DNA of 64,000 bases from Lachnospiraceae bacterium (GTDB lineage Bacteria > Bacillota > Clostridia > Lachnospirales > Lachnospiraceae). Each line of letters opens with the position of its first letter. The first letter of the stretch is position 1. Position numbers and translations under genes: made by a program. The notes beneath the pieces were generated by a model. That model worked only from the letters and a program-made list of their open reading frames with translations. It did no database searches and was not told the origin of the DNA. The stretch is from positions 62,001-126,000 of the forward strand of contig JAILOK010000056.1 of the NCBI GenBank assembly GCA_024690825.1. The letters run 5' to 3'. This document shows positions 1 to 8,404 of this stretch, one piece after another.

Positions 1-195
1 ATGCAGAGAGAGGAACTCCTTGATTTTATTGCCGAACATCTCCCTGAACTTAATGAAAGACTTGAAAAACGCGGGTACAGGGTGACTTCGGATGTTGCCT
101 TAAACAGGGAACAGAAAAATGTTCCGCAGATAATGTTTCGGACCGTAAAGGATGAGCGTCTTGTCCAGAAGCTCTCCTTTGATGCAAAGGCGTAG
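1..195 (+). CDS. C-terminal fragment, FliK-like (hook-length control type) protein
   Basis: This is the last 64 residues of a protein whose start lies outside the window; the ATG at base 1 may be an internal methionine. The tail reads as a short helix (FIAEHLPELNERLEKRGY) followed by a basic strand-rich end, which resembles the C-terminus of FliK-like proteins. The next gene encodes an FlhB-like C-terminal domain, and in Bacilli and Clostridia that kind of gene commonly follows a FliK-like gene (the ylqG-ylqH arrangement). The assignment rests mainly on that neighbour, because the fragment is too short to identify alone. The gap to the next start is 14 bases, so the two are probably co-transcribed. 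Confidence 0.45.
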   Translation: MQREELLDFIAEHLPELNERLEKRGYRVTSDVALNREQKNVPQIMFRTVKDERLVQKLSFDAKA

Positions 196-209
196 AGGGC
201 GTAAAGATC

Positions 210-506
210 ATGGCTGATGATAAGAAAAAGATAAAAACAGCCGTAGCGCTGAGTTATGATGCCGGCGACGCCGCGCCGAGAGTTGTTGCGAGCGGACGGG
301 GACTGGTTGCCGAAAAGATCATAGAAAAGGCAAAAGAAAGCAATGTTGCAGTCCATGAAGACAGCAAACTGGCTCAGACCCTGGCAAACCTTGAGATAGG
401 TGAAATGATCCCGCCCGAACTGTATGAAGTTGTTGCTGAGGTTCTGGTCTTTGTCAACGACATGGAAAAGATCAGACAGAAGATCGATATGACAGGGAGA
501 AGATAG
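210..506 (+). CDS. FlhB-like C-terminal domain protein (YlqH type)
   Basis: This 98-residue protein matches only the cytoplasmic C-terminal domain of FlhB/EscU, the substrate-specificity switch of flagellar type III export. The strand TAVALSYD, the AEKIIEKAKESNV helix, the LAQTLA motif and the EIGEMIPPELYEVVAEVLVFV stretch all follow the family pattern. The membrane part and the NPTH self-cleavage site that normally precede this domain are absent. The protein should therefore be soluble and not self-cleaving. No other flagellar gene is in the window. The role of stand-alone FlhB C-domains is unclear. The stop codon overlaps a possible upstream start of yraN. Confidence 0.85.
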   Translation: MADDKKKIKTAVALSYDAGDAAPRVVASGRGLVAEKIIEKAKESNVAVHEDSKLAQTLANLEIGEMIPPELYEVVAEVLVFVNDMEKIRQKIDMTGRR

Positions 507-556
507 GGACGGACGGAAAAAAGAATACCCGTAAAAAAGGAAACGCGGGAGAAGAC

Positions 557-874
557 ATGGCGGCGGATTTCCTTCAGGAAAACGGGATAAGGATCATCGA
601 AAGAAATTACAGATGCAGGATGGGTGAGATCGATATCATCGGTTTTGACGGTGACACGCGCGTCTTTTTTGAGGTGAAGTACAGAAAGAACGCCGATTCC
701 GGCCATCCCTGTGAGGCGGTTGGATTTACAAAACAGAGGACTATCTGCAGGACGGCGGACCATTACAGGATGGTAAAAAGACTGCCCGTTGATATGCCTT
801 ACAGATTTGATATAATATCAATCAGTGGCAGCAGTGTGGAATGGTATAAAAATGCATTTGAATATATCGAATGA
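557..874 (+). CDS. yraN: YraN / UPF0102 family nuclease-like protein
   Basis: The protein belongs to the YraN family, which has a restriction-endonuclease-like fold and an unknown physiological role. Family signatures visible are RNYRCRMGEIDII, the FFEVKYRK strand with its E-x-K pair, and the RFDII strand near the end. The annotated ATG at 557 follows a fair ribosome-binding site (GGGAG, 5-base gap). However, the same frame stays open upstream and encodes KKGNAGED, the conserved G-x-x-G-E helix start of the family, with no ATG, GTG or TTG there. Either the protein is N-terminally short or translation begins at a rare codon such as ATA at 503, which overlaps the stop of the FlhB-like gene. Confidence 0.85.
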   Translation: MAADFLQENGIRIIERNYRCRMGEIDIIGFDGDTRVFFEVKYRKNADSGHPCEAVGFTKQRTICRTADHYRMVKRLPVDMPYRFDIISISGSSVEWYKNAFEYIE

Positions 875-889
875 GCGGAGGTAGCTGGT

Positions 890-1438
890 ATGAGCAGGAT
901 AGCAATGTTTCTGGCAGACGGATTTGAGGAGATCGAGGGACTGACATCCGTTGATATGTGCAGGAGAGCCGGAATAGAGGTCGTGACGGTATCGGTCATG
1001 GATGAACTTCTGATAAAGGGATCGCACGGGATCAATGTCTATGCAGATGAGATGTTCGGCGAGGGAAAATACGACGGCTTTGACATGCTCGTTTTGCCGG
1101 GCGGAGGTCTGGGAACAAAGAATCTTGAAGAGCATGCGAAAGTTCTGGCGGAAGTAAAAAAGGCTCATGATGCGGGGCGTTTTATAGCTGCCATCTGCGC
1201 CGCACCGAGGATCATCGGAAGACTCGGATTCCTTGAAGGAAAAAAAGCTACCTGCTATCCCGGTAACGAGGAGCATCTGAAGGGCGCAGAGTACCTGCCG
1301 CAGTGCAAAGCCGTAACGGACGGGAAAATGATCACGGCCAGGGGAATGGGAGCGGCCATGGAATTTGGCAAAGAGATAATAACCGCGCTCGAGGGGAAGG
1401 AAAAAGCAGAGGAAATAATGGATATGATCCGGTTTTAG
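890..1438 (+). CDS. DJ-1/PfpI family protein
   Basis: This 182-residue protein is a typical single-domain DJ-1/ThiJ/PfpI member. It shows the N-terminal strand IAMFLADGFEEIE, with the glutamate that pairs with the reactive cysteine, the glycine-rich VLPGGG turn, and the nucleophile elbow AAICAAP carrying the conserved cysteine. The C-terminal MITARGMGAAMEF stretch closely resembles the DJ-1/YajL clade. Members of this clade act on reactive carbonyl or glycated species, though the precise reaction is debated. The start at 890 follows GGAGG with a 6-7 base gap. It lies 15 bases after yraN and 39 bases before prs, so an operon is likely. Confidence 0.92.
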   Translation: MSRIAMFLADGFEEIEGLTSVDMCRRAGIEVVTVSVMDELLIKGSHGINVYADEMFGEGKYDGFDMLVLPGGGLGTKNLEEHAKVLAEVKKAHDAGRFIAAICAAPRIIGRLGFLEGKKATCYPGNEEHLKGAEYLPQCKAVTDGKMITARGMGAAMEFGKEIITALEGKEKAEEIMDMIRF

Positions 1439-1477
1439 GAAATGATACAGGATCAACCGGTACAGGAGGACTTACAA

Positions 1478-2683
1478 ATGTCAGAAAGAGATATCCTTGC
1501 GGAGCACAGAGTGGTGGCACCGTTAAAGATAGCCGTTATGGATAATATAGGACCGTTCGGGGATATGGTGAACAAGTATCTGGTCGAATACCGCAGGGAC
1601 AGAGACCATGAGCATGCCGATTCTCCGATATTCCAGGGCTATACGGCCGATAATTACAAGATAGACTTTACGCTCTCGCGTTTCGGAACGGGTGAAGGAA
1701 AGTGCATCCTGAATGAATCTGTCAGAGGGAAGGACCTTTATATCATCGGTGACATGACAAACTACTCAATGACCTATAATCTGAATGGGTTCGCTAATCA
1801 TATGTCTCCCGATGATCATTATCAGGATTTAAAAAGGATCATTGCTGCGGTAGGAGGAAAAGCTCACAGACTTACAGTTGTAATGCCTTTCCTGTATGAG
1901 TCCCGACAGCACAAGAGAAGTTCGAGGGAATCTCTTGACTGCGCGATGATGATCGATGAGCTTGCGCAGATGGGCGTGACAAACCTTATGACTTTTGATG
2001 CGCATGATCCGTCGGTGCAGGCCGCATCACAGCTTTGCGGATTTGATAATTTTTCCGCATTTTATCAGTTTATCAGGGCGCTCCTTGATACCGAGGAGGA
2101 TATGATAATCGACAAGGATCATACTGTGATAATAAGCCCGGATGAGGGCGCGCTGAACAGGGCGATCTATTTTGCCACCGTTTTGGGAGTCGATACGGGA
2201 ATGTTCTACAAGAGAAGGGATTATACGCAGATCGTGAATGGCAAGAATCCCATAGTTGCTCATGAATTTTTGGGTGAAGCAGTGGACGGAAAGGATGTCA
2301 TAGTGGTTGATGACATGATAAGCTCCGGCGGATCGATGCTTGATACCGCAAAGCAGCTTAAGTCCATGAACGCCAAAAGGGTATTTATCTGCTGTACCTT
2401 CGGGCTTTTCACTGACGGAATGAAGGAATTTGATGAGGCCTATGAAAAATGCTATTTTGACAAGGTCATTACCACGAACCTCAATTACAGGAGAAAAGAA
2501 CTGCTGACGCGTCCTTATTATGTGGAAGCTGATATGAGCAAATATCTTGCCCAGATAATTGATTATTCCAATCATGATATTTCTATGGACAATGTCCGTA
2601 CTCCTACCGACAGGATCCGTGAGATACTTGTCCGTTACAACAACCGTGAGGATGTACCCATAGCCAAATATCATGATGAATGA
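1478..2683 (+). CDS. prs: Ribose-phosphate pyrophosphokinase (PRPP synthetase)
   Basis: The enzyme makes PRPP from ribose 5-phosphate and ATP for purine, pyrimidine, His, Trp and NAD synthesis. The catalytic flexible loop region (MPFLYESRQHKRSSRESL), the TFDAHDPSVQ segment and the PRPP-binding loop VIVVDDMISSGGS are all present. At about 401 residues it is longer than the ~315-residue classical enzyme, with an extended N-terminus and C-terminus, as in the variant I associate with Lachnospiraceae. The ORF opens at 1442, but the ATG at 1478 has a strong AGGAGG site and begins MSERDILAEH. The gene ends inside the start of the radical SAM gene. Confidence 0.93.
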   Translation: MSERDILAEHRVVAPLKIAVMDNIGPFGDMVNKYLVEYRRDRDHEHADSPIFQGYTADNYKIDFTLSRFGTGEGKCILNESVRGKDLYIIGDMTNYSMTYNLNGFANHMSPDDHYQDLKRIIAAVGGKAHRLTVVMPFLYESRQHKRSSRESLDCAMMIDELAQMGVTNLMTFDAHDPSVQAASQLCGFDNFSAFYQFIRALLDTEEDMIIDKDHTVIISPDEGALNRAIYFATVLGVDTGMFYKRRDYTQIVNGKNPIVAHEFLGEAVDGKDVIVVDDMISSGGSMLDTAKQLKSMNAKRVFICCTFGLFTDGMKEFDEAYEKCYFDKVITTNLNYRRKELLTRPYYVEADMSKYLAQIIDYSNHDISMDNVRTPTDRIREILVRYNNREDVPIAKYHDE

Positions 2684-3995
2684 CGGTTCACGCAAAATTG
2701 TGAAAATAAGACCGAAAAGTCCGGCATCCATGTGTGATATCAGCGTCGGAGACGAACTGATAAGCGTGAACGGTCTTGTCATAAAGGATGTTTTTGATTA
2801 TCAGTATGCGTGCTGTGACGAAAGGTGCATCCTTAAGCTTAAGGACAGCAGCGGCAGGCTTAAAAAAGTGTCCGTCGAAAAGACGGAGGATGAGGATATG
2901 GGGCTTGTCTTCGAAGAAGGCCTCATGGATCATTACCGCTCCTGCCGTAATAAGTGCATTTTCTGCTTTATAGACCAGATGCCGAAAGGCATGAGAAAAA
3001 CGCTGTATTTTAAGGATGATGATTCGAGACTTTCATTTCTTCAGGGAAACTATGTCACTCTTACAAACATGTCGGATGATGATATAGATCGTATCATCAG
3101 GTATAACTTAAGTCCGGTCAACATTTCATTTCAGACCACAAATCCTGAATTACGAATAAAGATGATGGGCAACCGTTTTGCGGGCGAGGCGCTTCTGAAG
3201 GCAAAAAGACTCAATGACGCCGGAATTACCATGAACGGCCAGATCGTGCTGTGCAGGGGTATAAATGACGGGGAAGAACTTGAAAGGAGCATCAGTGACC
3301 TGTCGGCTTATATCCCGAATCTTCAGAGCCTTTCCGTTGTACCGGTGGGACTTTCAAAGTACAGGGAAGGACTGTTTGAACTTGAGCCTTTTGATGAGAA
3401 GGATTCCGGAAAGGTCATAGATTCTATCGAAAAATGGCAGAAAAAACTGTACAGAAAGCACGGGATACATTTTGTTCATGCCTCCGACGAATGGTATGTT
3501 AAGGCCGGAAGGGATCTGCCGGAGGCCGAAACCTATGACGGCTACCCGCAGCTTGAAAACGGGGTCGGGATGCTGAGACTTCTGAAAGAAGGATTTGAGG
3601 AATCCGTCAGGGGTCTTGTGGTATCGGATGTCAGGAGAGAGTTTTCCTGTATAACCGGAAAGATCTCTTATCCGTTCATTGTCAGGATCACGGAGAGGAT
3701 GAAGGAGTATTATCCCAATGTTGCTGCTCATGTATACTGCATAGAAAATGAATTCTTCGGGCCGAACATAACCGTTACGGGGCTTTTGACCGGGAAGGAT
3801 ATAATAAAACAGCTTGAAGGAAAGAAACTGGGAGAACGGCTCTATATCCCGGAAAATGTCCTTCGCGCGGGAGAGGATGTGCTGCTGGATGATGTGACTT
3901 TGGGCGATCTCGAGCAGTCTTTACAAGTCAAAGTCGATATTGTAAAATCAGACGGTACTTCGTTCATAAACATGTATGAGGGTGGAAGATCATGA
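2673..3995 (+). CDS. PDZ / radical SAM / DUF512 protein
   Basis: This 440-residue protein has an N-terminal PDZ-like domain (about residues 5-75, SPASMCDISVGDELISVNG), then a radical SAM core with an atypical cluster motif CRNKCIFCFID near residue 90, then a C-terminal DUF512 domain. The family is conserved in Clostridia next to der, plsY and gpsA. To my knowledge its substrate is unknown. The three cysteines would hold a 4Fe-4S cluster that cleaves S-adenosylmethionine. The start overlaps the prs stop by 11 bases and its own stop overlaps the der start by 4, so translation is coupled on both sides. Confidence 0.9.
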   Translation: MMNDGSRKIVKIRPKSPASMCDISVGDELISVNGLVIKDVFDYQYACCDERCILKLKDSSGRLKKVSVEKTEDEDMGLVFEEGLMDHYRSCRNKCIFCFIDQMPKGMRKTLYFKDDDSRLSFLQGNYVTLTNMSDDDIDRIIRYNLSPVNISFQTTNPELRIKMMGNRFAGEALLKAKRLNDAGITMNGQIVLCRGINDGEELERSISDLSAYIPNLQSLSVVPVGLSKYREGLFELEPFDEKDSGKVIDSIEKWQKKLYRKHGIHFVHASDEWYVKAGRDLPEAETYDGYPQLENGVGMLRLLKEGFEESVRGLVVSDVRREFSCITGKISYPFIVRITERMKEYYPNVAAHVYCIENEFFGPNITVTGLLTGKDIIKQLEGKKLGERLYIPENVLRAGEDVLLDDVTLGDLEQSLQVKVDIVKSDGTSFINMYEGGRS

Positions 3996-5320
3996 GCAGA
4001 GGGCTGGTCGCCATTGTAGGCAGACCGAATGTCGGAAAATCCTCTCTTTTTAATATGCTGGCCGGCGAGCGCATCGCGATCGTAAAAGACGAACCCGGCA
4101 TTACGAGAGACAGGATATATGCCGATGTCGAATGGAACGGCAGAAACTTTACCATAATCGATACGGGCGGGATAGAACCGGAAAGCCGCGATGAGATCCT
4201 GCAGCAGATGCGTCATCAGGCCGGGATAGCCATAGATGCCGCGGATGTGATCATTTTCATGACTGATGTCCAGCTGGGACTTTCGGATGCGGATCACAAG
4301 GTGGCGGATATATTGAGAAAAAGCCGTAAGCCCGTGATACTTGCCGTGAACAAGGTTGACAGTTTCAAAAAATATGAGGCGGATGTTTACGAATTCTATA
4401 ATCTGGGACTCGGGGATCCCATCCCCATCTCTGCCGGAGAAAGACAGGGAATAGGAGAGCTCCTTGACGAGGTCACAAAGAATCTTCCCGACGGAGCCGA
4501 TGACAGGAATGCGGACGAAAGACCGAGGATCGCGATAGTCGGACGGCCCAATGTCGGAAAATCCTCGATGATCAACAGATATCTCGGCAAGGACAGGCTC
4601 ATAGTCTCGGATGTTGCAGGAACAACAAGAGATGCCGTGGATACGGTCGTGAAAAGGAACGGCAGGGAATATATTTTTGTTGATACGGCCGGACTTCGGA
4701 GAAAGAGCAGGGTTAAGGAAGAACTTGAGGCATATATGATCGCAAGGACCGTTTCCGCGGTTGAAAAGGCGGATGTGGTCATCCTTGTGATAGATGCCGT
4801 GGAGGGAGTGTCCGAGCAGGATGCAAAGATCGCGGGTATTGCCCATGAGCGCGGAAAGGGGATAATAATAGCCGTCAATAAGTGGGATGCCGTGGAAAAG
4901 GATGACAAGACGATCTATAAGATGTCCCGCGATATAGAACAGAAGCTGTCATTCATGCCTTATGCCGAGATCCTCTTTGTGTCGGCAAAGACTGGACAGA
5001 GACTTGAGAAGATGTTTGCTTCCATAGATACGGTGATAGAAAACAGATCGCTGCGGGTACAGACCGGTGTATTGAACGAGATCATGGCAGAGGCAGTAGC
5101 CATGCAGCAGCCGCCGTCGGACAAAGGGAGAAGGCTCAGACTTCTCTATATCACCCAGGTGGCCGTAAAACCGCCGACATTTGTAATATTTGTTAATTCT
5201 TCAAAACTCATGCATTATTCATATACAAGATATATCGAAAACAGGATCAGGGAGACTTTTGGATTTTCCGGAACACCGGTCAGGTTTATCATAAGAGAGC
5301 GCGGAGAGGAGAAGGAATAA
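3992..5320 (+). CDS. der: Ribosome biogenesis GTPase Der (EngA)
   Basis: This double GTPase acts in 50S subunit assembly. Two G domains are visible in tandem: the first P-loop GRPNVGKSSLFN near residue 9 with DTGG and NKVD motifs, and the second GRPNVGKSSMIN near residue 180 with DTAG and NKWD. A KH-like domain forms the C-terminal ~100 residues (PPTFVIFVNSS). At 442 residues the length matches the family. The ATGA start overlaps the previous stop, and plsY begins 2 bases after its stop. Confidence 0.97.
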   Translation: MSRGLVAIVGRPNVGKSSLFNMLAGERIAIVKDEPGITRDRIYADVEWNGRNFTIIDTGGIEPESRDEILQQMRHQAGIAIDAADVIIFMTDVQLGLSDADHKVADILRKSRKPVILAVNKVDSFKKYEADVYEFYNLGLGDPIPISAGERQGIGELLDEVTKNLPDGADDRNADERPRIAIVGRPNVGKSSMINRYLGKDRLIVSDVAGTTRDAVDTVVKRNGREYIFVDTAGLRRKSRVKEELEAYMIARTVSAVEKADVVILVIDAVEGVSEQDAKIAGIAHERGKGIIIAVNKWDAVEKDDKTIYKMSRDIEQKLSFMPYAEILFVSAKTGQRLEKMFASIDTVIENRSLRVQTGVLNEIMAEAVAMQQPPSDKGRRLRLLYITQVAVKPPTFVIFVNSSKLMHYSYTRYIENRIRETFGFSGTPVRFIIRERGEEKE

Positions 5321-5322
5321 TA

Positions 5323-6012
5323 ATGTTCAGGCTTATCTGCTTATTGATCGGTTATGCTTTTGGACTTTTTCAGACAAGTTATATCTACGGAAAGGCACAC
5401 GGGATAGATATAAGAGAGCACGGTTCCGGAAATGCCGGGACTACAAATATGCTGCGTACCATGGGTACAAAAGCCGGTCTTATAACATTTGCGGGAGATG
5501 TGTTAAAGACCATGGCGGCGGTGTGGGTATGCCGCCTGATCTTCGGAAGCGCACATCCGGATCAGATTCCTCTGATCATCAGCTGGGCGGGGGTCGGAGC
5601 GATACTCGGCCACAATTTTCCCTTCTATCTCGGATTTAAAGGCGGAAAGGGCATTGCGTGTACAGCGGGATTTATCTTTTCTCTGGATCCTGTCATGTCT
5701 TTGCTCGGATTGACGGTCTTTTTTTCGATCTTTTTTATCACGCACTATGTATCACTGGGTTCGGTGATGGTATATATCACGATCTTTATAGAATTTGTGG
5801 TCTTCGGCGTGCTTCACCTTCTGATGTTCAAGGAGGCTACGAACGCTGAAGTTGTGGAATGCTGCATCCTGGTTGCTTTTCTGACGGCGATGACCATTTT
5901 CAAGCACAGGGAGAATATAAAGAGACTGATGAACGGAACAGAAAAAAAGACTTATCTCAAAAAGAACCGTCCGGAAATTCAAAATGACACCGGAAATGAC
6001 AGTAAGGACTGA
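5323..6012 (+). CDS. plsY: Glycerol-3-phosphate acyltransferase PlsY
   Basis: This membrane enzyme transfers an acyl group from acyl-phosphate to sn-glycerol 3-phosphate, the first step of phospholipid synthesis in most Gram-positive bacteria. The active-site signatures GSGNAGTTNMLR and HNFPFYLGFKGGKGIA are clear, and five or so membrane segments span the protein. The charged C-terminal tail (KKTYLKKNRPEIQND) is longer than in the smallest family members. The gene runs with gpsA, which makes its substrate, so the pair forms a short metabolic unit. Confidence 0.96.
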   Translation: MFRLICLLIGYAFGLFQTSYIYGKAHGIDIREHGSGNAGTTNMLRTMGTKAGLITFAGDVLKTMAAVWVCRLIFGSAHPDQIPLIISWAGVGAILGHNFPFYLGFKGGKGIACTAGFIFSLDPVMSLLGLTVFFSIFFITHYVSLGSVMVYITIFIEFVVFGVLHLLMFKEATNAEVVECCILVAFLTAMTIFKHRENIKRLMNGTEKKTYLKKNRPEIQNDTGNDSKD

Positions 6013-6031
6013 ACACGAAAAGGAGCATGAA

Positions 6032-7027
6032 ATGTCAAAGGTAGGAATGATCGGAGCAGGAAGCTGGGGAACCGCGCTGTCCAGGCTTTTAGACAGGAAC
6101 GGACATGAGGTTACGATATGGTCCGCCATAAAAGATGAAATTGATATGCTCAATAAGTACAGGGAGCATAAGGAAAAACTGCCGGGTGTTCCTTTGGGTG
6201 ACAGGATGAAATTTACCCCGGACCTTGCAGAGGCTGTAAACGGAAAGGATATACTGGTACTTGCCGTGCCGTCGCCTTTTACCAGGAGTACGGCGCGCAT
6301 GATGAAAGAGGTGGTCCCCGAAAATCCTTTGATCGTCAGTGTCGCAAAGGGCATCGAGGAGGACACTCTTCTTACTCTTACCGGTGTAATAGAGGATGAG
6401 ATAAAAGATGCCGCGACAGTCGTGCTGTGCGGACCAAGCCATGCGGAGGAAGTTGCCATAGGCATGCCGACAGCCATAGTCGCCGGAAGCCGGAACAATA
6501 CGGATTCAAAGACGGTTCAGGATATCTTTATGAGTGAGGTGTTCAGAGTCTATACATCCGATGACCCGTACGGAATGGAACTTGGCGGGGCGCTGAAGAA
6601 TGTCATAGCGCTGGCAGCCGGTATTGCGGACGGTCTCGGATACGGCGATAATACAAAAGCCGCCCTTATCACAAGGGGCATACATGAGATATCCGTCCTG
6701 GGCGAGGCGGCAGGCGGGAAAAGAGAGACTTTCCAGGGACTTACCGGCATCGGAGATCTGATAGTGACCTGCGCGTCCATGCATTCCAGAAACAGAAGGG
6801 CCGGCATACTTATCGGACAGGGAAAAAGCTATGACGAGGCCATGAAGGAAGTAAATCAGGTGGTTGAAGGTGTCTACAGCGCAAAAGCTGCGGTTGCTCT
6901 TGCCGCTAAGTATAATGTTCCGCTGCCGATCATAGAGCAGGTGAACGAGATACTCTTCGGAGGCAAATCACCGGCTGATGCGCTTTCCGAACTCATGGGG
7001 CGAGCAAAAAAAGAAGAGTTTGTATAA
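6032..7027 (+). CDS. gpsA: Glycerol-3-phosphate dehydrogenase [NAD(P)+]
   Basis: The soluble enzyme reduces dihydroxyacetone phosphate to glycerol 3-phosphate for the PlsY reaction. The N-terminal dinucleotide fold carries GAGSWGTA, followed by the SVAKGIE and CGPSHAEEV segments. The catalytic lysine region GGALKNVIALAAG and the GLTGIGDLIVTC motif are intact. The ORF opens at 5984 inside plsY, but ATG 6032 has an AGGAG site 6 bases upstream and yields the standard MSKVGMIGAGSWG start with a normal length of 331 residues. Confidence 0.96.
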   Translation: MSKVGMIGAGSWGTALSRLLDRNGHEVTIWSAIKDEIDMLNKYREHKEKLPGVPLGDRMKFTPDLAEAVNGKDILVLAVPSPFTRSTARMMKEVVPENPLIVSVAKGIEEDTLLTLTGVIEDEIKDAATVVLCGPSHAEEVAIGMPTAIVAGSRNNTDSKTVQDIFMSEVFRVYTSDDPYGMELGGALKNVIALAAGIADGLGYGDNTKAALITRGIHEISVLGEAAGGKRETFQGLTGIGDLIVTCASMHSRNRRAGILIGQGKSYDEAMKEVNQVVEGVYSAKAAVALAAKYNVPLPIIEQVNEILFGGKSPADALSELMGRAKKEEFV

Positions 7028-7038
7028 CAGGCTTCGTA

Positions 7039-7905
7039 TTACCGTATGCTTTCAAATATCTGTTTTGCAAGCCACGGTTTGTTCATGATGTAGAGATGAA
7101 TACCGTCAACACCCTCTTTGAGCAGGTTCTCCGCCTGTTTTACGGCATAGGAGATGCCTGCTTCTTTCATGCTTTCGGGATCGTCCCCGTATTTTGCTAT
7201 TATGTCGGAAAGGGCTTTGGGTACGGAAGTGCCCGAGAGCGTTACGGTATTCCCGAGCATCTTTGCGCTTGTTATGGGCATGATGCCCGCCGATACGGGA
7301 ATATCGATCTTTCTTTTCTTTATTCTTTCGAGCATCTTAAGGAAGGTATCATTATCAAAAAACAGCTGAGAGATGAAAAAAGAGCAGCCGGCGTCTGCCT
7401 TTATCTTTAAATTGTCGGCATCGCTTTCAAGATCGGGCGCTTCAAAGTGCTTTTCGGGATAGCAGGCGCCTGCCACGGTAAAGTCCGGGTATTCTTTTGT
7501 GATGAAACTTGCCATGTCGCTTGCGTGTATGAAATCCCTGCGGTCAAATTCTTCGTCAGTCATTGTTTTCGGCCTGTCGCCTCTTAGAGCCAGAACATTT
7601 TCTATGTTGTTCTTTCTGAATGCAAGGAGGCCTTCCTCAAGTCTCTTTCTGTCAAAGCCTACACTTGTTATATGTGAAAGAACCTCAAGACCGCAGGTGT
7701 TTTTTGCGTATGACGCGATCTCAAGAGCCTTTCCGGCATTTGATCCGCCGGCTCCGTAGGTCACGGAGATGAAATCCGGTCCTATGTCCTTAAGATCCTG
7801 AAGTTTGCTGTTGATATCCGTAAATTCAGCCTCTTTTTTCGGCGGATATATCTCGCATGAAAAAACTGGTTTTCTGCCGCCGTAAAGGCCTTTGATAGAA
7901 GCCAT
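7039..7905 (-). CDS. metF: Methylenetetrahydrofolate reductase
   Basis: The flavoenzyme reduces 5,10-methylene-THF to 5-methyl-THF, used in methionine synthesis or one-carbon metabolism. The family core is clear: FSCEIYPPK near the start, FISVTYGAGGS, the LALRGDRP loop, and FFISQLFFDND. At 288 residues it is a compact bacterial MetF. The ORF extends to 8097, but ATG 7905 follows GGGGAGGAATTTTT, a strong ribosome-binding site, and gives the normal N-terminus. It is transcribed convergently towards gpsA with an 11-base gap and no clear hairpin between them. Confidence 0.95.
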   Translation of the reverse strand: MASIKGLYGGRKPVFSCEIYPPKKEAEFTDINSKLQDLKDIGPDFISVTYGAGGSNAGKALEIASYAKNTCGLEVLSHITSVGFDRKRLEEGLLAFRKNNIENVLALRGDRPKTMTDEEFDRRDFIHASDMASFITKEYPDFTVAGACYPEKHFEAPDLESDADNLKIKADAGCSFFISQLFFDNDTFLKMLERIKKRKIDIPVSAGIMPITSAKMLGNTVTLSGTSVPKALSDIIAKYGDDPESMKEAGISYAVKQAENLLKEGVDGIHLYIMNKPWLAKQIFESIR

Positions 7906-7950
7906 AAAAATTCCTCCCCGTTCTTTAAAAAAAGTACTGTATATGTTATG

Positions 7951-7979
7951 ATTATCCCACATATTTATTTTATTATCAA
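7951..7979 (-). promoter_or_regulatory. Sigma-A type promoter of metF
   Basis: On the minus strand TTGATA and GATAAT are separated by exactly 17 bases. The predicted start lies about 40 bases before the metF start codon. This is the best-scoring pair by eye in the divergent gap with the receiver gene. Confidence 0.5.
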
Positions 7980-8014
7980 TTAAAGCAACCAATATTTTCG
8001 GAGAGGGCATACAG

Positions 8015-8404
8015 GTGAAAAAAGTACTTTTGATAGATGATATGGCAACGATCCTTTCGCAGGCAAAGCTGATAATGCAGGACAGGTACGAGCTCATTAC
8101 CTGTGATGATGCAAAGGAGGCCTTAACTCTTGCAGGTGAAAATCATCCCGACATAATACTTGCGGATATGTATCTGGAGGGAGAGGGGGCATACCGTCTG
8201 CTTGAATCGTTAAGACAGCAGGAAGAATTAAAGGATATACCGATGCTCTTTACAGGATGTGATGTATCCGTTATGGCTCTTTCAAAGGCTTTTTCGCTGG
8301 GTGTGTCGGATTTTGTGAAGAAACCCTTTACGGAAAATATTGTTTTCAAAAAGATAGAGGAACAGCTGAAATTATCTGAGATAGGCTATAAATATGGTAA
8401 ATGA
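8015..8404 (+). CDS. Single-domain response regulator (CheY-like receiver)
   Basis: This 129-residue protein is a receiver domain with no output domain. The acidic pocket (LLIDDM), the phospho-acceptor aspartate in IILADMYLEGEG, the Thr in MLFTGCD and the Lys in VKKPFT are all present. The start is GTG at 8015, supported by GGAGAGGG about 8 bases upstream. The following hybrid kinase starts inside this gene's last codons, so the receiver is a likely phosphate partner of that cassette. A weak extended -10 (TG-T-TATGAT at 7944-7952) may drive it. Confidence 0.9.
   Translation: MKKVLLIDDMATILSQAKLIMQDRYELITCDDAKEALTLAGENHPDIILADMYLEGEGAYRLLESLRQQEELKDIPMLFTGCDVSVMALSKAFSLGVSDFVKKPFTENIVFKKIEEQLKLSEIGYKYGK

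Noticed and set aside
3842-4846. 334-residue minus-strand ORF opposite der
   Set aside because: It is a shadow of der: no ribosome-binding site, no domain, and its boundaries follow the GC bias of the coding strand opposite it.
5752-6498. 248-residue minus-strand ORF across plsY and gpsA
   Set aside because: Serine/proline-rich antisense translation typical of a shadow frame; both opposite genes are certain.
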